Of a DNA stretch of 64,000 nt, positions 1-9,364 are shown in pieces. Position numbers and translations under genes: made by a program. The stretch comes from Flavobacterium hydrophilum (GTDB lineage Bacteria; Bacteroidota; Bacteroidia; Flavobacteriales; Flavobacteriaceae): contig NZ_QJHL01000001.1 of NCBI RefSeq assembly GCF_003202405.1, forward strand, positions 1,922,001-1,986,000, written 5' to 3'. Every line of letters begins with the position of its first letter. The stretch's first letter is position 1. The notes under the pieces are model-generated. The model saw only the letters and a program-made list of their open reading frames with translations, was not told the DNA's origin and did not search any database.

Positions 1-854
1 TGTTTCTCTAACAAATGATGTGCTTTGATGATAATTAAAGGTGCAGCAGCTTCAAAACCAACTCTTCCTTTAATTCCGATAATGGTATCACCTACGTGAA
101 TGTCTCTACCAATTGCGTAAGCATTTGCCAGTTTTTCAAGTTTTACAATATTTTTCTCAGGAGCATCTTTTTTACCGTTTAATGCCACTAATTCTCCTTG
201 TTCAAAATGCAAAGTCACTTTTTCTTCACCTTCTTTTTGCAATTGCGAAGGATATGCTTCACTTGGCAATGGCTGGCTTGAAGTTAAAGTTTCTTTTCCT
301 CCAACACTCGTTCCCCAAAGTCCCTTATTAATCGAATATTGTGCTTTTTCCCAAGAGTAATGCACTCCGTTTTGAGCTAAATAATCTACTTCTTCTTGTC
401 TTGAAAGTTTCAAATCTCTAATTGGAGTAATGATTTCGATTTCCGGAGCAATGGTTTGGAAAATTAAATCAAAACGAATCTGATCGTTTCCTGCACCTGT
501 ACTTCCATGTGCGATAGCACTTGCTCCTACTTTTTTAGCATATTTTATAGCTTCAATTGCCTGAAAAACACGCTCTGCACTTACAGATAATGGATAGGTA
601 TTGTTTTTTAATACGTTTCCGAAAATCAAATATTTTATAGCTTTATCATAATATTTGTCTACGATTGTCAGGTTGGCATGTTGCGCACTTCCTAATTCGT
701 AAGCTCTTTTTTCAATAGCTGATAATTCTTCTGCATCGAATCCTCCTGTGTCTACAAGAACAGTATGAACTTCGTATCCTTTTTCATTTTTTAAATATTT
801 CAAACAATACGAGGTATCTAATCCTCCGCTATAAGCTAATACTACTTTTTTCAT
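1..854 (-). CDS. argG: Argininosuccinate synthase, N-terminal part (cut by window edge)
   Basis: ATP-dependent ligase that joins citrulline and aspartate to argininosuccinate in arginine biosynthesis; cytoplasmic. The reading frame starts at an ATG at 854 and runs off the left edge, so about 284 residues are visible and the C-terminus is missing. The N-terminus carries the P-loop-like pyrophosphatase signature AYSGGLDTS at residues 7-15, and GSTGAGNDQIRFD follows near residue 120. Both are hallmarks of the family. The gene lies 64 bases downstream of a GNAT acetyltransferase on the same strand, which is the usual order at the head of flavobacterial arginine operons. Expression is probably driven by the promoter and structured leader upstream of 1557. 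Confidence 0.95.
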   Translation of the reverse strand, partial: MKKVVLAYSGGLDTSYCLKYLKNEKGYEVHTVLVDTGGFDAEELSAIEKRAYELGSAQHANLTIVDKYYDKAIKYLIFGNVLKNNTYPLSVSAERVFQAIEAIKYAKKVGASAIAHGSTGAGNDQIRFDLIFQTIAPEIEIITPIRDLKLSRQEEVDYLAQNGVHYSWEKAQYSINKGLWGTSVGGKETLTSSQPLPSEAYPSQLQKEGEEKVTLHFEQGELVALNGKKDAPEKNIVKLEKLANAYAIGRDIHVGDTIIGIKGRVGFEAAAPLIIIKAHHLLEK

Positions 855-918
855 TTTTTATAATTTAGGCTAATACTTTCGTATGTAGCAGTTTGAGATT
901 TCTTTTTTAATTAATTGT

Positions 919-1557
919 TTAAGTAAATAAAACAGACAATAATTTATTTAAAAATAAAGCCTGTTTAATTTTTTTAAGTCTGCTTAAAACAGCTTCATTA
1001 AAAGGATGTCTAGGCGGATCTTTTGGTTTGTCTTTAGGATCATATAGCATACCTGTACAAAGACACATTTTATTTTCTTTACTCTGTAAAATTTGAAAAT
1101 TAGTGCATGTTTTACAGCCAGCCCAGAAGCTGGGATCAGTAGTCAATTCAGAGAAAGGAACCGGTTTATACCCCAAATCAGAATTGATTTTCATTACTGC
1201 AAGTCCGGTTGTTATACCAAATATTTTTGCTTCAGGGTATTTTTTCAAAGAATATTCAAAAACTTTTGATTTAATCTTTTTAGCCAAACCCAGATTTCTG
1301 TAATCCGGATGTACAATCAAGCCGGAATGTGCCACGAATTTTCCGTGCTGCCAACTTTCGATATAGCAAAACCCTGCAAATTTTCCGTCTGCCAGAGCAA
1401 TCATTGCGTCACCATTTGACATTTTTTTCTGAATATATTCAGGAGTCCTTTTAGCAATCCCTGTACCTCTTAACAAGGCAGATGATTCTATCGTATCGCA
1501 AATTTCCTGTGCGAATTTGAAGTGTTCTTCCTGAGTTACAACAATAGAGATCTTCAT
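919..1557 (-). CDS. GNAT family N-acetyltransferase of the arginine operon
   Basis: A 212-residue GNAT-fold acyltransferase. The core acetyl-CoA region is visible at about residues 60-130, including GLIVHPDYRNLGLAKKIKS, which contains the R-x-x-G-L/x-A type loop. Unusually there is a cysteine-rich stretch in the C-terminal third (CKTCTNF near residue 148 and CLCTG near 165) that could bind a metal. Its place directly ahead of argG suggests it acylates glutamate in the first step of arginine synthesis, replacing classical ArgA/ArgJ, but that substrate is inference from context. The start ATG at 1557 follows a leader of about 320 bases. Confidence 0.8.
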   Translation of the reverse strand: MKISIVVTQEEHFKFAQEICDTIESSALLRGTGIAKRTPEYIQKKMSNGDAMIALADGKFAGFCYIESWQHGKFVAHSGLIVHPDYRNLGLAKKIKSKVFEYSLKKYPEAKIFGITTGLAVMKINSDLGYKPVPFSELTTDPSFWAGCKTCTNFQILQSKENKMCLCTGMLYDPKDKPKDPPRHPFNEAVLSRLKKIKQALFLNKLLSVLFT

Positions 1558-1780
1558 TTCAATAGTTGAAGTTTAGCGTTAAATATTAAAACGTATTGTT
1601 TGGTTTGAAATCCAAAAACAGAGCTAATAAAATCAGACACAATAGAAGTAATATCCTCAAAATCAAAAAATTGATTCAGAAAATTTTTAAAAAAATAAAT
1701 ACTTTTGGTATGTGTTTGCCCGATGGACAACTTAAGTGATTTCAAAATAAAAATGAATATAAAATAAATACGCGACGAAA

Positions 1781-1862
1781 AACTCTTTTGAATACTATAT
1801 AGATAGCATCCGTACTTCGGGAGAAGTACCAGGTGAGATTGTCCGTGACAAAGAAGTTATAT
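1781..1862 (-). ncRNA. Candidate structured leader RNA (riboswitch-like) of the arginine operon
   Basis: Read on the minus strand, about 80 nt fold into three consecutive hairpins closed by an outer stem. The first is TTGTC/GACAA with a 3-nt loop (1839-1851). The second is GTACTTC/GAAGTAC with a 4-nt loop (1812-1829). The third is GGATGCTA/TAGTATTC with a 6-nt loop and two G-U pairs (1790-1811). AACTTCTTT at 1852-1860 can pair with AAAAGAGTT at 1781-1789, with one mismatch and one G-U pair. The element lies between the putative start of transcription (about 1880) and the GNAT start at 1557. It is not a tRNA by loop sizes, and I do not recognise it as a named riboswitch class. Confidence 0.5.
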
Positions 1863-1886
1863 GTAAACTTATTTTATTCATTGGTG

Positions 1887-1894
1887 CAAAAGTA
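1887..1894 (-). promoter_or_regulatory. Promoter -7 box of the arginine operon
   Basis: TACTTTTG on the minus strand matches the Bacteroidota -7 consensus TAnnTTTG exactly. Transcription would begin near 1880, giving a leader of about 320 bases before the GNAT gene. An inverted repeat TAACATT-N10-AATGTTA lies upstream at 1933-1956 and could be an operator. No good -33 TTTG is visible. The remaining gene-free DNA between 1558 and 2028 is AT-rich and shows only the leader RNA and the terminator at 1976-2008. Confidence 0.5.
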
Positions 1895-1975
1895 CACTAT
1901 TTTTTTATTTAGAAAACTAATTTTAAAAAATCTAACATTTTTTTAATGCAATGTTATTTTTTTTTAAAAATAAAA

Positions 1976-2008
1976 AATTCCGATAGATTTCATAAACCTA
2001 TCGGAATT
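1976..2008 (-). terminator. Rho-independent terminator of the M1 peptidase gene
   Basis: Perfect inverted repeat AATTCCGATAG/CTATCGGAATT with an 11-base loop. It is followed on the minus strand by a T-rich run and lies 21 bases past the stop codon of the M1 peptidase gene. Confidence 0.8.
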
Positions 2009-2028
2009 AATTACTTATAAGTTTTATT

Positions 2029-4296
2029 TTAGTTTTTAGTAAACGGAATTACCTGCCCATTTCCTAAAACAGTCATATCAAAAGCTGTCTTAGCCTCATT
2101 AAATTTAAATTTCAAACCTGCTCCGTTTGACACAAAAGTATCTTTTTCACCTGCAACCGGCTCAACTGTGAACTTTGGAAAATTTGTAATCTCTACATTC
2201 AAAACACTGTTTTTCTCCGTTAATTCAATTTTCAGAGGAGCATTTTTTGTAGAATAAATCCCTAAATATCCATCCAGAATGATATCTTTCTCTAGCTTTC
2301 CTTTTCCTGCTGTCCATGCATTATTGCTTTCATTATTATCCGGAAAAACATGATCAGGATCTAATGTTATGCTTTCTATTTCTTCGGTCGAATTATGTTT
2401 GAAAAACCAGTCATTGTTGCGTTGCCAAACTTCTACAGGTAAATTAACTCTCGTGACTTTTCCACTTTTCGTTTTTACATCCACAACAACCGGCATTGGC
2501 ATTTTATCGAAATTTTCAACATTAATTATAACTCCTTTCGAAGGGTCATTTTTTACGTATTTAATTGAATTAATTCCCTGATCAAATCGCCAGTTATTTA
2601 CATACCAGCTTCTCCAGAACCAACTTAAATCTTCTCCTGCAACATTTTCCATAGTTCTGAAAAAGTCATCAGGTTGTGGATGTTTGTATGCCCAACGCTC
2701 AATATAAGTCTTAAAAGCTGTATCAAAACGTTCTTTTCCTAAAACCTGTTCTCTTAAAATTATCAAACCTGCACTTGGTTTAAAATAGCATAACATGCCA
2801 ATATTAGCTTCTTTCATATTATCAGGAGAGCTCATAATTGTTTCTAAGTCTGGTCTTGTAAAAGGTTCTGCCATTTCGTGTAAATCCGTTGCTGCCTCTT
2901 TATACTCTCCGTTGTTAAATGCTATGGTGCTCAAAGAATTAATAAAAGTATTAAAACCTTCATCCATCCATGCAAATAATCTTTCGTTTGAACCCACAAT
3001 CATTGGAAACCAGATATGACCAAATTCGTGATCTGTAACTCCCCATAAATCTTTTCCTTTTGATTCCCAACTGCAGAATACAATACCCGGATACTCCATT
3101 CCTCCTTCATTTCCGGCAACATTTGTTGCAGCCGGATAAGGATATTCAAACCATTGTTTTGAATAATGTTCAATCGAAGCTTTCACATATTCAGTAGAAC
3201 GTCCGTATCCATCTTTGCCGGAACTTTCAACTGGATATGCAGACAAAGCCAAAGCTTTTTTACCACTTGGCAAATTAATTTTTGCACCATCTAAGACAAA
3301 AGCAGATGATGAAGCCCATGAAAAATCACGTGCATTTTTAATTTGATAATGCCATGTTTTTTCAGTTCCCGCATTTGTATTTGCTGTAGCATTTACTTCT
3401 TCCGCAGAACGAATCGTAACCGTTTTATCACTTTGTCCGGCTTCTTTGTAACGCTTAAATTGTTCAGCCGGTAATACTTCTGCTCCATTCAGTAATTCTC
3501 CTGAACTTACCACATAATGATTTGCCGGCACAGTAAGTTTTACGTCAAAATTACCATACTCCAGATAAAATTCAGAAGCGCCTAAATAGGGTGCTGTATT
3601 CCATCCTCTTACATCATCATAAACACACATACGCGGATACCACTGAGCAATCGTGAAAACCTTACCATTTTTAGTTTCTAAAACTCCCATTCTGTCAGAT
3701 CCTTCAAAAGGAGCTGTAAATGAAAAATCAATTTTGATTTTTACTGAACCGCCTTTTGATGCTAATTCCTGTGGAAGAAAAATTTGCATTCTGGTATCTG
3801 TAACTATATATTTTGCTTCAGTTTCTGTTTTTTTCTTATCTCCTGAAATTACTTTTACTGATTTTATTTTATTTCCACCATCAAAAAGCTGCCCTTGTGC
3901 CCCATTGCGACTTCCTGTTAATGGCACAACTGCATTTCCCCTTGAGTCATTTTTAAATAAGTTCTGATCTAAATTAAGCCAGACAAAAGACAATTTATCC
4001 GGACTATTATTAGTATAGGTAATTTCATCCGTTCCAGTAATTTGATTTGTCGTCGCATTTAATTTTGCAGTTATCTGATAATCTGCTCTGTTTTGCCAGT
4101 ACTCAACACCCGGCTGCCCACTTGCTGAACGGGTTGGTGTGCCGTTTTTTGTGTAGAAATGTGGTGCGAATGCATCATGATAATTGTATTTATTAACCGG
4201 ATTTTCTGTACCTGTCGGAGTTTGTTGTGCCCAAACAGGAGAAATTCCTACAAACAAAGCCATTGTAATTAAGGCTTTAGCAGACTGTCTTTTCAT
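2029..4296 (-). CDS. Secreted M1 family metallopeptidase
   Basis: A 755-residue zinc aminopeptidase of the gluzincin M1 family. Residues 1-23 form a Sec signal peptide ending in A-Q, so it is exported to the periplasm or surface. The zinc motif HEFGH is followed 18 residues later by the third ligand in WMDEGFNT, giving the HExxH-x18-E arrangement. The gluzincin beta-sandwich precedes it, and NEGGMEYPG upstream is the equivalent of the M1 exopeptidase GxMEN motif, here GGMEYP. That change means an aminopeptidase of the divergent Bacteroidota type rather than a classical PepN. It appears monocistronic, with a strong terminator downstream. Confidence 0.9.
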   Translation of the reverse strand: MKRQSAKALITMALFVGISPVWAQQTPTGTENPVNKYNYHDAFAPHFYTKNGTPTRSASGQPGVEYWQNRADYQITAKLNATTNQITGTDEITYTNNSPDKLSFVWLNLDQNLFKNDSRGNAVVPLTGSRNGAQGQLFDGGNKIKSVKVISGDKKKTETEAKYIVTDTRMQIFLPQELASKGGSVKIKIDFSFTAPFEGSDRMGVLETKNGKVFTIAQWYPRMCVYDDVRGWNTAPYLGASEFYLEYGNFDVKLTVPANHYVVSSGELLNGAEVLPAEQFKRYKEAGQSDKTVTIRSAEEVNATANTNAGTEKTWHYQIKNARDFSWASSSAFVLDGAKINLPSGKKALALSAYPVESSGKDGYGRSTEYVKASIEHYSKQWFEYPYPAATNVAGNEGGMEYPGIVFCSWESKGKDLWGVTDHEFGHIWFPMIVGSNERLFAWMDEGFNTFINSLSTIAFNNGEYKEAATDLHEMAEPFTRPDLETIMSSPDNMKEANIGMLCYFKPSAGLIILREQVLGKERFDTAFKTYIERWAYKHPQPDDFFRTMENVAGEDLSWFWRSWYVNNWRFDQGINSIKYVKNDPSKGVIINVENFDKMPMPVVVDVKTKSGKVTRVNLPVEVWQRNNDWFFKHNSTEEIESITLDPDHVFPDNNESNNAWTAGKGKLEKDIILDGYLGIYSTKNAPLKIELTEKNSVLNVEITNFPKFTVEPVAGEKDTFVSNGAGLKFKFNEAKTAFDMTVLGNGQVIPFTKN

Positions 4297-4480
4297 ATTT
4301 TATACCTATTTATGTAGCAAATTAATGAAAAAAAAAGCTATTTAGAGAGAAAAATCAAAGCTTATATTTATTTTTAGCAAAATATTATCAAAAAAATAAT
4401 TTAAGCGATTTTCGTAAGAAAATAAATTTTATAAAATTATATTTACAATAAATACAAAACTAATCTTTTAAAATACCATT

Positions 4481-5332
4481 TTGAATACAACAATATCAAA
4501 TTCGAAACTTAAAGCATCGATCAAACATCGCGGAGCTGAACTATTCTCTTTGTCTGATAATCAAAGCAAGGAATATATGTGGAATGGAGATCCTAATTAC
4601 TGGCCAAAACACTCTCCTGTACTTTTTCCGATTGTTGGAAGTTTAAAAAACGAAACGTATACTTTTAATGACAAAAACTATCACTTATCAAGACATGGTT
4701 TTGCACGTGATATGGAATTTCAATTGATTGAAAAAACGGAATCTTCAGCTACTTTTTCTTTATCTTATAATGAAGAAACGCTTCAAAAATATCCTTTTGA
4801 ATTTGAATTGCAGATTATTTACAAACTTCAAGAAAACAAACTAAGTATAGAGTATAAAGTAATCAATAAATCAGAAACTCAACTCCCTTTCTCCATAGGT
4901 GCACATCCTGCTTTTGCTTTACCTGAAAACTTTTCAAATTACAGTATACAGTTTGAAAAAGAAGAAAAATTAAAATATTCACTTCTTGAAGATGGCTTAA
5001 TTTCTAATACTACTGAAACTTTAAAGACTTCAAATAATGAAGTGTCTTTGAATTATAAATTATTTGAAAATGATGCTTTGGTTTTTAAAACTCTTGAGTC
5101 AGATTCACTAACTATCTTCGAAAATTCGAAACCATATATTAAAGTAGATTTTGAGAATTTTCCGAGCCTGGGAATCTGGACCAAAGAAAATGCTCCCTTT
5201 ATTTGTATTGAACCTTGGTTTGGTTATTCTGATACACTTGAAAAATCAGGAGATTTATTCAAAAAAGAAGGAATAATGATTCTCGACGCAAATCAAAGTT
5301 TCAATACTTCATTTGGTATAGAAATACTTTAA
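4481..5332 (+). CDS. Aldose 1-epimerase family protein (LacX-like)
   Basis: A 283-residue galactose mutarotase-like beta-sandwich protein. The visible signatures are RHGFARD near residue 75 and GAHPAF near residue 142, which supply the histidines and arginine that bind sugars in this superfamily, and EPWFGY near residue 245. It most resembles the LacX/YeaD branch, whose physiological sugar is often unknown. No in-frame ATG lies near the conserved N-terminus, so the start is taken as TTG at 4481; an ATT at 4478 is also possible. No signal peptide, so cytoplasmic. Confidence 0.85.
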   Translation: MNTTISNSKLKASIKHRGAELFSLSDNQSKEYMWNGDPNYWPKHSPVLFPIVGSLKNETYTFNDKNYHLSRHGFARDMEFQLIEKTESSATFSLSYNEETLQKYPFEFELQIIYKLQENKLSIEYKVINKSETQLPFSIGAHPAFALPENFSNYSIQFEKEEKLKYSLLEDGLISNTTETLKTSNNEVSLNYKLFENDALVFKTLESDSLTIFENSKPYIKVDFENFPSLGIWTKENAPFICIEPWFGYSDTLEKSGDLFKKEGIMILDANQSFNTSFGIEIL

Positions 5333-5345
5333 TTAAAAACAATAA

Positions 5346-5380
5346 AAAACCCATTTTGTATCAAAATCAAAATGGGTTTT
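5346..5380. terminator. Bidirectional terminator between convergent genes
   Basis: Inverted repeat AACCCATTTTG/CAAAATGGGTT with a 9-base loop, flanked by A-rich sequence on the left and T-rich sequence on the right. It can terminate both the epimerase gene (plus) and the DUF2911 gene (minus), which converge on it. Confidence 0.75.
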
Positions 5381-5409
5381 ATTTTATTTTATAAAAACAG
5401 CATTACAGA

Positions 5410-6252
5410 TTATCTGCTCCATTCTGAAATACTGTCTTTGTTCATTTTTACATAATCCTGATTGTTAGCAGCTTCTGCAGATGCCAGCGAAATTTTAGCT
5501 GTTTCAATAGCACCGGCTTTATCACCTTGTTTTGCCTGGATTAATGATTTCAATCTTGTAAGGTAATAAGGTTTATCTGGACTCAATTCTAAAGCTTTAT
5601 CAACATACTCTCTTGCGCTAATCATATCACCATTTGATTGAAATAAATATTGAGATGCAGCGTAATAATCATTCCATGTTGGTCCTGCCAACGCCTTTTT
5701 AATACTTGCAGTTGCTATTTTTGCAGTAGGAACTTCGAATTTCAAAGCTATATGAGAGTTTTCCCAGGCCATTTCTAAATAACCGGAATTTTGATCCAAA
5801 GTATTGATGCCTATTGTAAAGGTTTCAACAGGAGTCGGCAAGGCATCTTCTTTAACAGTAGTTTTTAAAACTACATATGCCTCGTTCCAATTCTCAGGCA
5901 ATCCCCAATTGTCTGTAGAAAGATAAAAAATTACCTCCCAGCTTTCTATTCTTGGAATCGTATAAATGGAATATTTTCCTTTTTTTAATGTCTTACCATC
6001 AATAACAACATCATCTCCAAAATTGATTATTGTGTTTTCATTGGCTCCGGTTCTCCATAATTTTCCAAATGGAACCAGATTTCCAAAAACCGCCCTGCCC
6101 CTTGCACCTGGTCTTGAATAGGTAACTTCAACATCGGTCAATCCAACGGTTTGTTTAACATACCCTTTTGGACTAGCCTGTGGTGTTTTTATTTGTGCTT
6201 CTGCAACTAAAGGCGCCAAAATAATGGCTAATGCAATAAGTAGTTTTTTCAT
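5410..6252 (-). CDS. DUF2911 domain protein with C-terminal TPR-like repeats
   Basis: A 280-residue exported protein. Residues 1-20 are a signal peptide (AEAQ cleavage). The DUF2911 domain covers about residues 25-175, with the family motifs VEVTYSRPGARGR, FGKLWRTGANENT and KKGKYSIYTIP. The C-terminal 90 residues look like one or two TPR helices pairs (AREYVDKALELSPDKPYYLTRL). DUF2911 proteins are common in Bacteroidota and have no established function. The gene stands alone, facing the bidirectional terminator. Confidence 0.85.
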   Translation of the reverse strand: MKKLLIALAIILAPLVAEAQIKTPQASPKGYVKQTVGLTDVEVTYSRPGARGRAVFGNLVPFGKLWRTGANENTIINFGDDVVIDGKTLKKGKYSIYTIPRIESWEVIFYLSTDNWGLPENWNEAYVVLKTTVKEDALPTPVETFTIGINTLDQNSGYLEMAWENSHIALKFEVPTAKIATASIKKALAGPTWNDYYAASQYLFQSNGDMISAREYVDKALELSPDKPYYLTRLKSLIQAKQGDKAGAIETAKISLASAEAANNQDYVKMNKDSISEWSR

Positions 6253-6323
6253 TTTTATAAATCTGTTTGTTTTTTTTCAAATTTACGAATTCAAAAAAGG
6301 ACAAAAGTTAAATTTTACTTAAT

Positions 6324-6986
6324 TCAAATACTTAATTGTGAGATTTTAAAAGCATTTAATTCATTAAAATGATTGACAATTAAATTTGCCTCTGACAAGT
6401 CCTGTCCTTCTGAATTTTCACTTCTGTAACCTACACAAAAAATCCCGGCACCTTTAGCCGCTTTTACACCATTGGTACTATCTTCTATAATGATACAATT
6501 TTCTTTTGGAGCAACTGACAATGAAGCTGCATGCACGAAAATTGCAGGATTAGGCTTGGATTGTGGAAAATCTTCACCACTCACTATTGCAGAAAAATAC
6601 CGATGCAGATTAAATCGCGTAAAAACACGTTCAATAGTTACTTTTGAAGCAGATGATGCCAAAATTAACTGAATTCCGTTGGCATGCAAATCTTTTATTA
6701 AATCTTCAACCCCTTCCAATAAATACAAATCTTCTTTAGTATCAAAAGCATCATTAAAAATACTTCTTTTCCTTTGGATTAAATCCTCTACACCATGCTC
6801 TATAGTTGGAAAAAATCCTTTTAATGTCTGAAATGTATTTCGGGTTGAAAATCCCGTAAACGAAGTATACATTTCTTCGGTTACATTAATATTTAACTCT
6901 GAAAATTGTTTGTAATAGGCATAACGGTGAACAGGTTCAGTGTCTACAATTACACCATCCATGTCAAAAATTACTGTTTTTATCAT
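6324..6986 (-). CDS. HAD-superfamily hydrolase, beta-phosphoglucomutase-like
   Basis: A 220-residue cytoplasmic phosphatase or phosphomutase. Motif I is DMDGVIVDTEP at residues 8-18, with the nucleophile Asp8 and the acid/base Asp10. Motif II is the LASSAS region near residue 112. Motif III/IV are the SKPNP lysine and IIEDSTNGVKAA near residues 145-175. The helical cap between motifs I and II places it in subfamily I, with PGMB-like and sugar-phosphate phosphatases. Substrate cannot be told from sequence. It precedes tcdA on the same strand but is separated from it by about 80 bases. Confidence 0.85.
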   Translation of the reverse strand: MIKTVIFDMDGVIVDTEPVHRYAYYKQFSELNINVTEEMYTSFTGFSTRNTFQTLKGFFPTIEHGVEDLIQRKRSIFNDAFDTKEDLYLLEGVEDLIKDLHANGIQLILASSASKVTIERVFTRFNLHRYFSAIVSGEDFPQSKPNPAIFVHAASLSVAPKENCIIIEDSTNGVKAAKGAGIFCVGYRSENSEGQDLSEANLIVNHFNELNAFKISQLSI

Positions 6987-7066
6987 TTTTTTTTAAGTTA
7001 CTAAGGTTCTGAGATTCTATATTTTGCTCTTAATTTTAACGACTTAAAATCTTAGCATTATACAAT

Positions 7067-7783
7067 CTATTCTTTTTTAAGCAAGTGACGAATTACGGTC
7101 TCAGCAGCATGAAGACCAAATAATCCCGGCATATAACTGTTTGTTCCGTAAAAAGATTTTTTAAAATTTTTACCATCCGTTAATTTCAGGCTTTTTTCAT
7201 TTTGTATTTCTGAAGAAAAAACAACTTTCAATTTATTGATTTTTGCAGCCTTTAATCGCTTTCTGATTGCTTTAGAAAAATAGCAATTAATTGTTTTAGA
7301 AATATCTGAAACCTTAACTTTAGAGGCTAACATTTTTCCGCCAGCTCCCATACTGCTAATTATTTTTACTCTTTTTCGTTTTGCTGCGATGATTAAATTC
7401 AGTTTTGGTGTAATACTGTCAATACAATCCAAAACATAATCAAATTCAGGTGAAACGATTTCAAAAGCACGCTCAGGAGATAAAAATTCCTGTACACGGA
7501 TTAATTTCAGTTCTGGATTAATATCCATCAGGCGATCTCCTACAATTTTAATTTTTGGTTCACCCACAGTCGAATGCAAAGCAGGTAACTGTCTGTTTAT
7601 ATTAGTAATATCAACAACATCCCCATCAACAATAGTCATATTTCCTACTCCTGCTCTTGCCAAAAATTCAGCAGCAAATGATCCTACCCCTCCTAAACCT
7701 ACAACCAAAACATTTGCATTTTGCAGGTTATCTAATCCTTCTTTTGTAAATAAAAGCTCAGCTCTTTCTGTCCACTCTGCCAT
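7067..7783 (-). CDS. tcdA: tRNA threonylcarbamoyladenosine dehydratase (TcdA/CsdL)
   Basis: A 238-residue E1-like enzyme that uses ATP to cyclise t6A37 in tRNA to ct6A. The Rossmann ATP site is GLGGVGSFAAEFLARAG near residues 29-45, followed by the NRQ motif (NINRQLP) near residue 63 that is typical of ThiF/MoeB/TcdA proteins. The C-terminal YGTNSYMPGLFGLHAAE segment is characteristic of TcdA rather than ThiF. Length and motifs are complete. It lies 45 bases downstream of the TatD-like gene and may be cotranscribed with it. Confidence 0.9.
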   Translation of the reverse strand: MAEWTERAELLFTKEGLDNLQNANVLVVGLGGVGSFAAEFLARAGVGNMTIVDGDVVDITNINRQLPALHSTVGEPKIKIVGDRLMDINPELKLIRVQEFLSPERAFEIVSPEFDYVLDCIDSITPKLNLIIAAKRKRVKIISSMGAGGKMLASKVKVSDISKTINCYFSKAIRKRLKAAKINKLKVVFSSEIQNEKSLKLTDGKNFKKSFYGTNSYMPGLFGLHAAETVIRHLLKKE

Positions 7784-7828
7784 ATATTTCTTTTCTTATT
7801 TTAAATTTGTTTAGTTATTGTTCCAGAA

Positions 7829-8482
7829 TTAGTGACTCTGAAACACATTTTTGTAATTAACTGAAATTATATTTTGCAATTCATTATTTTTAAACTCTTT
7901 ATATTTCGAAGCTATTTCATAAACCTGTTGAATATTTTCTTCAATTGTATCAGTTTCTAAAAAAAAACGATCATTTGGTATATTTTGAAAAACAGTTTTT
8001 AAATCAGGATTTTTAAGCAAATATTTTCCAAACGAAATATAAAACCCTTCCTTAATAAGCTGATTCGCAATTTGATTATTATTTTTTGAAAATCCGTGTA
8101 TAATCATTGGAACAGAGATTTTCATTTTTTTCTTAATTGCAATTACTTCCTGAAAAGCTGCTACACAATGTATTACAACCGGTTTTTTATATTTTTCGGC
8201 CAGAGCGAGTTGTTTTTCAAAAGCTAAAATTTGTTGCTCAAACGGAATTTCAATTCGTTTATCCAGACCACATTCACCAATTGCTAAACAATTATGTTCT
8301 TTTAATTTTTCTTCAATGATTTGTAAATCGGCATCTATTCTGTCTTCAACAATATACCATGGATGAACTCCAACCGAATAATATGGAATGGAAACATCAA
8401 AATCCTGTGGATATTGATTAACCAATTCTAAAATATCAGGATTATTTGTAAACTGATGTGTATGAAAATTGAAGAATTTCAT
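7829..8482 (-). CDS. TatD family metal-dependent hydrolase
   Basis: A 217-residue TIM-barrel amidohydrolase related to TatD deoxyribonuclease. Visible metal or active-site motifs are NFHTH at residues 5-9, GECGLDK near 89-95, PVVIHC near 120, IHGFS near 145 and LETDT near 182. It is shorter than typical TatD proteins (about 255 residues). The start overlaps the stop of the upstream DUF1684 gene by one base (TAATG), so the two are translationally coupled. Its nuclease activity is assumed from the family. Confidence 0.85.
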   Translation of the reverse strand: MKFFNFHTHQFTNNPDILELVNQYPQDFDVSIPYYSVGVHPWYIVEDRIDADLQIIEEKLKEHNCLAIGECGLDKRIEIPFEQQILAFEKQLALAEKYKKPVVIHCVAAFQEVIAIKKKMKISVPMIIHGFSKNNNQIANQLIKEGFYISFGKYLLKNPDLKTVFQNIPNDRFFLETDTIEENIQQVYEIASKYKEFKNNELQNIISVNYKNVFQSH

Positions 8483-9081
8483 TAATGAAAAGTTTTTACT
8501 CCGGCATTAATTTCAACATTTAAATCATTTTCTAATGGCACAATTGGACATGAATACTTATGATTGTAAGCGCAATAGGGATTATAAGCCTGATTAAAAT
8601 CAATTGCAATCGTATTGCCTTTTGGTATTTCAAGATCAATATATCTTCCTCCTATATAACTTTCCTTCCCACAGGTTTTATCTGAAAATGGTAAAAATAA
8701 ATGGTTTTTATATTTATCCATTTTAGAAAGTTCGACATCCTGATAAACATTTAACTGCAATGCTACTCCATCAATACTAAAGAAAACGGTTCCATATTTA
8801 ATGTATTTTGGTTTTCTTGAAGTCGATGTTTTCATTTCAAAAGCTTTTTCATTTACAGCCTTAACAAACTTTGCATTTACAAAATACTTGTTGCTTACCG
8901 GATAAAATCCTAATGATTTAAAAGTTTTTAAATCTTTTTCCTCTAATGGACTTGTCTTAGCATCAGCATATTCAGAGTTAATTTTCTTCTGGAATTTTTC
9001 AGCCTCTGAGTAATTAAACTTTTTTTGAGAAAAACCTGCAGTAGAAGCCAAAAGCACAATAAAAACAAAAAAAATCTTCAT
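8482..9081 (-). CDS. DUF1684 domain secreted protein
   Basis: A 199-residue exported protein. I choose the ATG at 9081 rather than an upstream TTG because the signal peptide MKIFFVFIVLLASTAGFSQ begins there. The DUF1684 signature is clear in the C-terminal half: IAIDFNQAYNPYCAYN near residue 165 and the Y-S-C-P-I-V-P stretch that follows. Function of the family is unknown. Its stop overlaps the TatD start. Confidence 0.85.
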   Translation of the reverse strand: MKIFFVFIVLLASTAGFSQKKFNYSEAEKFQKKINSEYADAKTSPLEEKDLKTFKSLGFYPVSNKYFVNAKFVKAVNEKAFEMKTSTSRKPKYIKYGTVFFSIDGVALQLNVYQDVELSKMDKYKNHLFLPFSDKTCGKESYIGGRYIDLEIPKGNTIAIDFNQAYNPYCAYNHKYSCPIVPLENDLNVEINAGVKTFH

Positions 9082-9214
9082 GATTAAAATTTTTGCAAAA
9101 TTAACTAAAAGCAATAAATTATGAGTCCTCTTTTTTATTTATTCAAATTATTCTGCAATATTTTATTATCCGATAGACGTATGTAAGAAAGCATAATTTA
9201 TTTTAACACTATTT

Positions 9215-9232
9215 GATTGAACTTATTCAATC
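9215..9232. promoter_or_regulatory. Inverted repeat upstream of the pectate lyase gene
   Basis: Perfect repeat GATTGAA-CTTA-TTCAATC, 133 bases before the pectate lyase start in a 283-base intergenic region. It could be an operator for sugar-responsive control. No transcription factor can be assigned and no clean TAnnTTTG box is visible nearby. Confidence 0.3.
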
Positions 9233-9364
9233 TTTATAAATTAATTCCTTGGTAAGTTTACACCATTCATTACAAACTGATTATCAAATATTTATTTTTA
9301 ACAATTAGAATAAACAATATTTTATTAACCTCATTTATTAACCACTATCAAACTTTAAATTATT

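Noticed and set aside
113..331. Plus-strand frame of 72 codons within argG
   Set aside because: It is antisense to a clear argG coding region.
1554..1745. A 63-codon frame overlapping the GNAT start by ATGA
   Set aside because: It needs a TTG start, has low-complexity composition and lies in the leader region. I treat it as untranslated, although the coupling-like overlap is noted.
1781..1860. tRNA or tRNA-like structure
   Set aside because: The 4-nt hairpin loop and irregular arm lengths do not fit a tRNA.
1781..1870. Plus-strand peptide-like frame across the arginine leader (EYYIDSIRTSGEVPG...)
   Set aside because: No start or stop context fits a gene; the hairpins on the minus strand explain the sequence better.
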